A stretch of 64,000 bases of DNA, from positions 29,823,228 through 29,887,227 of the forward strand of contig NC_134676.1 in assembly GCF_030463565.1 (NCBI RefSeq), read 5' to 3'. Both the position numbers and the translations under genes were made by a program. The notes under the pieces are model-generated. The model was not told the origin of the DNA. It saw nothing but the letters and a program-made list of their open reading frames with translations, and did not search any database. Numbering within the stretch: position 1 is the stretch's first letter; the number at the start of each line of letters is the position of its first letter. Positions 56,721-64,000 of this stretch are shown one piece after another. This DNA comes from Pelecanus crispus (Eukaryota; Chordata; Aves; Pelecaniformes; Pelecanidae).

Positions 56721-59444
56721 TCCTTCTGATATCAGTGTTCCTGCATTTATTTTGAGTTGTTGCTTGGCATAGGGACTTGGGAGCTGACCTTGCTTGACAG
56801 TATACAAAAGGGTTTGTAGGTAGTTAGAGCATCAGTACTTGCAAAAACCAGCATCTGTGCCTGGGGAGGTCAAGTCAGAATATCTCAGTTTTCATTGCAC
56901 ATGCTGCTGGAATTATTAGGAGGTCTAGACAACTGCATAGAGCCAAGACACACCAAAAGCTCCTGAACGTCTTCAGCCAACCATCTTCAATAGCACAAAT
57001 AAAGATAGATATGGAAATAGTGCTATATTTCACATTACAAAACATGGAGCCAGTACCAGTAGTAGTTTTAAGCCTTCCTAGTCCCTCTCGCTGCTTAAAT
57101 TTATCAGTCAGATGAAAGTAAGGTGCCTGGAAGGGGAGCAGACAATCAGATGTTTGCTGAGTTCAAAACACTTTCCATAAGCAGCAGGAGAAAAGAAAGA
57201 GGAGAAAGGGGGTCTATAAGCAACATCTACTTTTAATAAACTTGCTAAGAAGTATGTGGCAACACAAGTGCACGTAACCAGCCACAACAGATGTAGCTTT
57301 AAAACAAACAAAAGAACAAGTCTCTGCTTATTTTGCAATAAAAATTTTTAAAGGATGTAATCTGAAACAACCCTGAGGAAAAAAAAAAAAAAAAACCAAA
57401 CCAAGCTGAATAGCTCTAGACCTATACACTATAGGTCTCCCTACTTTCTACAGTGCTGCAAAGTTCTAATGACTCTTTGTTTCAGAAGTCATTTAAACTT
57501 GTGTAGAATGTTCATTAAATATGTGAAAACTCTTCTTGAGGCCTGGAAGCATTCCTGAGCTCCCCTGCAATGACTAAGCCTTTCAGCTTGATTTTTATTG
57601 TTTTGAAGCAGAAAATTAACTTGGGAGAAGCACAGAGGAAGTGATCCTTCCTTACCAAGCCTCAAGATGCTTGTGGAAAGGAATATGAAAAAGAAAGAGG
57701 TATTAAACCACAGAGAAAAGCAGAAGCATCTATAGCAGAGGAGTATCAGTCCGTTGAAGACTGCACACAATCCAGATCCCATATGAATGTAAAGATGAAT
57801 GCTTTTACAATCCAAATTGGAAAAGGTGCCCAACTTTCTCTTACAGGTATAGCAAAGTAAGCCTTTATAATTGTCATTGGTGTACTAGAAGTAACATCAG
57901 CAGCCTGTCTCCTAGGTCATTGATAACTGCATTGTGATCATTGGCAAAAATGAGGTTTCAATACATGCAGTAAGTTTCAAATGAAATCCTGTAAATGTAT
58001 AGGTTTGCGGTCTATGCCCATCACCAACCATTTGAGGCTGCTGACTAATGCCTGAATTTTCCATTTTAAGATGGCATGTATTAAACATAGGACAAACTGT
58101 TCATTCTGCCTTGACTTTACATAACTGACACCGCAGGTAAAAGTTATCCCTGGAAATCGTGTCAGTAGGAAAGTATGATCAAGAAACGCCACCTGCTGTT
58201 TCCTGGATCACTGTTCCAAAAAGCTACTGGAGTGCATGGACATGCACAAAACTCATGTTTTGTTTTATTGCAGGAAGAATATTTGCATATGATAAACAGC
58301 AATCCTGCCCCACATAACAGTACCCAAAAGAGCCCTCAGATCCTCATCTGAGCTACTTACTACATAAAGCTTTAAGCAGCATTTCCTACAGAAGTCTCTT
58401 GCAGTAAAACCTAGAAAAAAATGCAGTTCACTTTGAAATCCAAATGCCTTGTTTTTCCAGATTGCTTACCAAAAAAAAAAAAAATTCTATTAATTGAATT
58501 TCATAATGTTGGCTTTAATTGAATTTCACAATGTTGGCTTCTCTTCAAGATTCATCCTTGATCCTCCATATAAACAAAGTGTAATTATTCCAATGGCTGT
58601 AATAATATAGTGCACATCCTATTGTCTGAGGCCATGTCCAAGAAATGCTCTCTAGTAACTCAGCCCTTGACATTCCAGCCACTCCGACCCAGCAAAACCC
58701 TTAAGTATTTGCTTAACTTTAGACAAGTTTGGTTTCCTCATCTTGGGTGCTGGGAAACCAGAAGGCAACCATACCTAACTACACTAAACTAAGCACATGG
58801 CTGAAGACTCTTCTGCACAAAAGCCAGTGTGCTCAGGATCTTCATGCACCAAAAGGTAAATTTATAAACACACATTCAAATCTAAGCTTTCCTGATTAAC
58901 AAGCCCCTGTGCAACTTGTATGAAACAAATTAGACTTTGTTTGAAATAAGCTGCATAAACATTAGAAGTTGCTCTTTTCTCCCACCTTTTTCCTAAGGGA
59001 GGATGTTACCAGTCTTCTACATCACTCCCAGAGCAACCTTCAGTATTCTAATGTTTAATTGAATTTTGTGTGTGTTTCTTCAAACCTAACCTTTAATCCT
59101 TCTTGGGTCCCTGCTTTCTATTTCTACATAAGTATTGTTAGTTATTTAAGGGCATCCCCCTTCTCTCTGAAGACAAAGAAATGGTGTTTCTTTAAAAGAA
59201 ATTATCGACTTAATAGTTAGCTTGAGTAAATCAGCCTCAAGAAAACAAGTAGTCAAGAAAATAAATGGAAAATATCAGCTATATTGACAACTGTCATAGA
59301 AGTTATCATTACTTCAGTTGCAAGTAGGATACAGCCTGAGTCAGGAACCTAACCAATCCAGATTAAAACAAACATGCACATCTCAGTCCTAGGCTGAACC
59401 AACTTCTTGCAATTAATACAAGTTTGAAAGTGATAATATATAAA

Positions 59445-59464
59445 ATATATATATATATATATAT
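59445..59464. repeat. (AT)10 microsatellite
   Basis: Ten uninterrupted AT units, preceded by TGATAATATATAAA. Confidence 0.9.
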
Positions 59465-60475
59465 TAAATAAAGAAATTAAACAGAATTGACCTTATGTAT
59501 TTGCTATGTAACAGGCTAAATGGGTCAAAATATCTTCTATCGCCTATAAAAACGTAGTTTTACATCAGTTGTCCTGATAGCACTGAGTAAACTGAAGAGT
59601 AGTTCACTCCTTTAATTTTTTTGAAACTAATCCTTGCCACACTGCAAGCAGCCTTTACAAATCCTGTAAAATCATATTTATTTGTGGTCAAAAGATTGAG
59701 AGCTACTTAAGGGTCCATATTGTATTGGCAGTGTTGAAAGAATTCCCAGCTGAGGGAAAATGGTTAAAAACCTGTACTCCTGAATTATGTGTGAAATTAT
59801 GTGCTACACAATATTACAGAACAAGTAATTAGATGTGTTCTTAATGTATGTAGTACTTTAATCTATGCAACCACTCCTAAAAAATATGCACACATTTCAC
59901 AAAAATGTGACACAAACTTCAAATTATTCTTCTTCACTTACATTTGCATGAAATTCCATCCACTGTGTAACAGTTTTGTGCATTTTACTATTAACAAGAC
60001 ACATTGGTGACAGAAATGAGTTACCGTGTTAGAGCCTGAGAAGGAAACCTCTGACCTGCTGTAGCCACATTTGCTTTGATAGCTAAAGACGTGTTTCTGC
60101 ACGGATGAGTTCTTGTTTCTTCACAGTGACCCACTGGCTTCAACAGAGTTTCATATAGCATGCACAGATTCATTCACAGAAAGAATCCTTTGAGTTCTGA
60201 CATTTGCTTGAGGGGAGGAGAGACAAAATAAAAAGAACAGAAGCCAAAGGAGAGGTAAGGCGGCCCAACTTGGAGAGTACCAAGCTGCGCCTTACCTGGT
60301 CTTCCGCTCACAGGACTGCCAAGTTCTGCACCAACAGGGTCATCAATTCACATGCAGAAGTAAACAGAAGTACCTGAGTGCCAGCCAAGGTACAGCTGTT
60401 TCCAATTCCTTCTGTTCCGGATGGTGAATGAGAAAAGATTTTGAGGTATAGAGAACTCATAGTTACAAACAGCTT

Positions 60476-60481
60476 TTTATT
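60476..60481 (-). promoter_or_regulatory. Candidate PTCD2 poly(A) signal
   Basis: TTTATT on the + strand is AATAAA on the - strand, in the context TAGTAATAAAAAGCTG. Only position supports it. Confidence 0.25.
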
Positions 60482-61360
60482 ACTAGAACCAAGCACATTT
60501 GGCCTGGAGTCATTAAAGCTGGGTCAACGGGAAGCTCCTTTGTACTGTTTTTATGATCACTTACTCTACATATGAGTGAATTATGCAGACGATATGAAAT
60601 TCTAGTCTAGAAAAGTGATCGTACTTGCTCTAAGAAACTTGTTAGGACTTAGTTGCAAATTTGCATCAAGATTTCTTATCCTGGGAGGCTTAATACCAGA
60701 AAATTTGAAGGAAGCAGTATGTGGGGCTGCTCACTCTGATACTCTGACTTCTGTTCAGGAATCTCCTTCATGTGAGAAAACAACCAGTTGGTTACCATGC
60801 CACCTCCCATAGCATTTTTGTGATCCCATTTGATATGAAAAACATACTAATATATTGCTTCTGAAGAAAAAGACATTAAAGGGAACAAAAGATGCTTGCT
60901 TCCCTCTGATTCTCTTGAGATGTACAGATTTCAAATAAACAGTTAAAACACTTCCCTACTCTTCTATCTAGACTCTGGACTGCATCTATCCTTCCAGTCA
61001 GAACATTACATCTGATGAAGACTGAATTTTTCTCTCATGAACCACAGAAGTCAGGTCAGATACACATACTATTTTGTTCACTTCCATCAGGACATTTAGC
61101 ATAGAAAAATCCTGATCTAAGTGCCTGGGGAAAACCTTCAAACCGTTCTGTCACCCCATTTCTGAACAACACACAAAACCCCACCATCACAGCTTGTTTT
61201 TAGCATCAAAACTTAAACATGGAAGTTTCTGATCTGTATTTAAAACGCAGTTTCACACAAACAACATAAAACAATTGCTTATTGTAGAGGAGGGGAGAAG
61301 ACATTTCATTTGGCTTCTAAAAGGTGCTAACAGCAGTTCAGTTTGCTGTCAAATACTGAA

Positions 61361-61585
61361 CTACTCCAACAATAGATTTGACCGAAGTGGTTTAGCAGCC
61401 TGATAGCCCAATTGCTTCTGATTTAAAAACTTTGCAGGGGTCTTCTTTGAACTAGGAATCTGGAAAAGCATATCTTCCAGAGTGCACATGGTTATCCGTC
61501 CTGAAGCTTGTAGTTTCGTATAAATACCTCCTAATTTGGCAGAAAGGGCAGGGTTTTCTTCCATCTTTTCCCTGACTGTAGCCAG
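61361..61585 (-). CDS. PTCD2: PTCD2 last coding exon (C-terminus)
   Basis: PTCD2 is a mitochondrial pentatricopeptide-repeat protein involved in mitochondrial RNA processing; in mouse it is linked to cytochrome b mRNA. This exon encodes 74 residues and the stop TAG. It starts LATVREKMEENPALSAKLGG after the acceptor CTCCTTAG (phase 0) and contains IYTKLQASGRITMCTLEDML. It ends KPLRSNLLLE, paralleling the mammalian ending QSLLAE. The ATG inside (61,564) is not the start, because the conserved protein continues upstream. Sequence conservation with mammals is moderate. Identity is supported by the joined context of two exons and by the convergent position next to ZNF366, as in human. Confidence 0.85.
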   Translation of the reverse strand: MATVREKMEENPALSAKLGGIYTKLQASGRITMCTLEDMLFQIPSSKKTPAKFLNQKQLGYQAAKPLRSNLLLE

Positions 61586-62952
61586 CTAAGGAGGAGAAAA
61601 CAACAGACTGTTACAGTTCAGCAAGTCAAGATCTCATTCAACCACCACAATGAAGACAAGTAATCACTCAAAGAAAAAAAAAAGTATACAATGTAAATGT
61701 GGCTAATGCAATGACTCATAAGAAGAGGATTTTACGCAGCACACATTATACATCACCAGACAATGGTAGAAATGCACTGGACACCTATTAGAGACAGTTT
61801 ATTAGATTTAAAACTTCCTCAAAGTTGTACAGTCCTATTTTCAGTCCTAGTATAGACTAAAACAATTATTCTCTATTTAAACCCAGGAAACATAATTGCT
61901 TCCTGGAATTTACTTTCCAGATCAGCACAATTCTAATTATTATTACGTATCACACTAAGTGTACAGTTCAGTACAAATCAATAAAAGTCAAACCATAGAA
62001 CACTGTGAGGTTCTGTATGCCATATACAGAATATGAGCTCAAGTATAAGTAGATCTCTTAAAAATTGTTACTGATCAATAACTTTTTGTGGAAGGAATGG
62101 GTTAGGACTAATGCTTAGTCTTCTTAGGGACTGTTACAAATTTGCCAAACAAAATCAAAATACAACAGTGACACATGTAACATTTATTGCAGTGAATTTA
62201 CAAAATGAAATGCTGCTTAAAAAATATCTTTTCAACATAGCAGTTAATATACATGGGCTATATTTTGAAAGGTATTTCCCCCTTCTACCACTGCTTGTTA
62301 TTTTACGTATCAGTTATTAATTTTGTTTAATAGGGAGCAATGAAAGGCTAAGTATTTAATTATTAACATAAGTCTTAAAATACCTTGTTCCATAGACATG
62401 TTCAAAATGTATACACTAGTAAGTTTCAGGACAAGCAGCAGCAACACTGCCAAGCTGACAGGGGTACATATGTGCTCTGAAGGAAGCCTTCTCGGTGATC
62501 AATACTGTAAGAGTTATTTTTTATAGTAAAATATAGTAAAATAGCAAAAGCTATTATTTCCCATATCACACTTCCTGTATAGCATCACAGGTCTTTGCAG
62601 ATATTACCAACCTAACAATATCACTGTGATCAGAACGATCATTTTTACATCACATGAAAATAGCACAGAAGGCAAGGGATTAAATTATGTAATGCCACTA
62701 GGGAATGCTTCATCTACATTCAGATGAAATTTGATGTTCTAAAAGCAAGCTCCACAATAAAAAAGGGAAGTGGACATCTACGTGCTTTGTCCAACAGTAC
62801 AGAAAGCCAGCCAGCTGCTTTGGCGTCTGAATGCATCAGAACCCATACAACTTCAGCAGGGTGAACTCAGGCACCTGAAGTTCTGTAGCTGAACCACCGC
62901 CATCATGGTTCAGCCAAGCACCATGGACCTCCTCTTGTTACTGTATACTTAC
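61586..62952 (-). other. PTCD2 last intron
   Basis: On the - strand it runs from GTAAGTATACAG (62,952) to CTCCTCCTTAG (61,586). Phase 0 on both sides. No repeat is recognised inside. Confidence 0.8.
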
Positions 62953-63066
62953 CACCTCCTCAGAAAACTCAATTTTTTTCACAAAGGGAGGAGTATCTAC
63001 TTCCACTGCTGCCTCCAATGTCTTTAGTACTTCTTCTAGCGAACCAGATCTGAGCTGGACAAGAAC
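62953..63066 (-). CDS. PTCD2: PTCD2 penultimate coding exon
   Basis: This 114-nt, 38-codon exon encodes VLVQLRSGSLEEVLKTLEAA, VEVDTPPFVKKIEFSEEV. It corresponds to the mammalian segment before the VREK motif (IKTLKNAAE-like, FVK..FSEEV). The acceptor is TTTATTTTTAAG|GTT and the donor GAGGTG|GTAAGT, phase 0, joining exactly to LATVREK in the last exon. The remaining upstream exons with the PPR repeats must lie to the right, because no convincing third exon was found up to 64,000. Confidence 0.82.
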
Positions 63067-64000
63067 CTTAAAAATAAACCAAAACCACACCACACAAATA
63101 GTACTTATCGTCAGAATGCGAATTTTTAAAAAAGTGTGTGAGGAAGACATGAACCAAAGCAGGACAAAATACATTTCTAGATACTATGCTGATAAAAATT
63201 CATTAATCATGAAGAAAGCAGAGGGAATGATCAATTTCCATGGAGGTTTGGGTTTTTTTCGCAGCTGGGACCTGGAAAGGAAGGGTGAGCCTGGAGGCAG
63301 AGCTCCTCTGATGGAGCTGCATTAGCTGCTCTTGAATAAAGCTTTTTTTTTTCCATAGCTTAAAGAGGTCACTTACAGAGCACATGCAGTAGACTTTCTC
63401 TCATGACGTAGACCATGCAATTAAAGAAAAAAATTGTATGTACATGTGTGGTTAAGGTTCATAGGGCTGAAGGAGGTCTGAACTGGGCAAATCACAGCTA
63501 AGGCAGACATTTACTTGGACTTGTGGTTTTTTAAATCTCTTGTAGCAAGAAAGCAAAAAGTCACAATGTCATAACTAGAAATTGTTCATGGGTCTATACT
63601 CACAGATGTAGGACTGGTCTACTTTCCATTCCCATCTACGGTAGGAAGCCATTTTAAAAAATGGGGGGAAGGTGTTAAAAATTCAGAATGTAACTTGTCC
63701 AACTGACAGAAATTGTCTGTTGGCTCAAAAAACATCAGTAACAGCACTGATGCACGCCTGTCCACCCAGACACCTGGGTCCCCTATTCAGGGTGGTGGTG
63801 GGGCTCCTGGATGCCTGGGTCCCTTTGGAGTCGGGAGGGCACCTAGATGTCTGGGTCCCTTTTTGGGGGGGTGGGGGGCACCCAGCACACTTCTGTTACT
63901 TTGCACATGGGAGTTTTTTGTCCAGTATAGCATACTTCTCTGCAAGATTCTAATACAAAGTAAGCATACTTACTTTAAGATTATTGTATAGTTTGTTCTC
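63067..64000 (-). other. Probable PTCD2 intron sequence to window end
   Basis: No further PTCD2 exon could be recognised. A GC-richer stretch at 63,755-63,890 contains diverged repeats of a CCTGGGTCCC-type unit (CACCTGGGTCCC, TGCCTGGGTCCC, TGTCTGGGTCCC), i.e. a short minisatellite-like patch. Confidence 0.5.
63770..63862. repeat. Minisatellite-like CTGGGTCCC repeats
   Basis: Three copies of (A/G)(C/T)CTGGGTCCC, each followed by a G-rich segment (GGTGGTGGGG, GTCGGGAGGG, GGGGGGGTGG), occur at spacings of about 40-50 bp. Confidence 0.6.

Larger units (their letters stand above)
56721..61360. other. Intergenic, including the probable PTCD2 3' UTR at its right end
   Basis: AT-rich DNA with A runs (57,379-57,395 and 58,471-58,484) and an AT microsatellite (59,445-59,464). 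On the - strand a candidate AATAAA for PTCD2 lies at 60,476-60,481, about 880 nt after the stop. No other gene is supported. Confidence 0.5.

Noticed and set aside
63366..63411. Possible further PTCD2 exon with a donor-like GTAAGT on the - strand
   Set aside because: In the required phase 0 the segment contains an in-frame TGA shortly upstream, and the residues do not fit the expected PTCD2 segment.
63602..63655. Short - strand segment reading MASYRRWEWKVDQSYI before a GTGAGT donor-like site
   Set aside because: It is too short, no family was recognised, and the phase does not join to the 63,066 exon.
1..64000. CRISPR arrays, operons, bacterial promoters or phage-type systems
   Set aside because: Introns, CR1 LINEs and a vertebrate provirus show that this is nuclear avian DNA. 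No array of equal spaced repeats is present apart from microsatellites.
1..64000. tRNA or rRNA genes
   Set aside because: No cloverleaf-like A/B box pair or rRNA core was noticed. The Lys-tRNA similarity at 32,487 is only the 18-nt primer-binding site.

Overview
The window comes from a bird genome, probably a non-galliform species. The evidence is many CR1 LINE fragments with the typical avian 3' tail (ATTCTATGATTCT-like), an endogenous retrovirus whose LTR type I know from birds, and two vertebrate genes whose proteins are clearly recognisable. The gene pair matches human 5q13.2, which corresponds to the Z chromosome in chicken. Z linkage here is an inference from synteny, not something the sequence shows.

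Layout. 1-1.7 kb: two head-to-tail CR1 fragments. 2.46-15.06 kb: the four coding exons of ZNF366 (DC-SCRIPT) on the + strand. They join in frame to give about 733 residues with eleven C2H2 zinc fingers and a C-terminal tail carrying a CtBP-type motif and an LXXLL motif. 15.06-61.36 kb: a roughly 46-kb interval without recognisable host genes, holding the ZNF366 3' UTR, several CR1 copies, a nearly intact env-less provirus (31,908-38,809) and a dense CR1 cluster (51.5-56.7 kb). 61.36-63.07 kb: the last two coding exons of PTCD2 on the - strand. ZNF366 and PTCD2 are convergent, as in human.

The provirus is the most interesting object. It has 571/576-bp LTRs that differ by 8 transitions plus indels, a 5-bp target duplication (AAAAG), and an 18-nt primer-binding site of the tRNA-Lys type. 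Its gag frame is 656 codons and its pol frame about 1,060 codons (PR-RT-RNase H-IN). The two are in the same frame and separated by one TAG followed by a potential hairpin, so suppression of the stop is the likely route to Gag-Pol. The Gag frame has a long N-terminal leader without an ATG. This leader carries hydrophobic segments and two N-glycosylation sequons, and is followed by a 30-bp tandem repeat encoding four Thr-Gln-Thr motifs. No env and no C-terminal dUTPase were seen.

The host genes have no operon-like link. ZNF366 encodes a nuclear corepressor-binding zinc-finger protein and PTCD2 a mitochondrial PPR protein. The mobile elements are independent insertions into the gene-poor space between their 3' ends.
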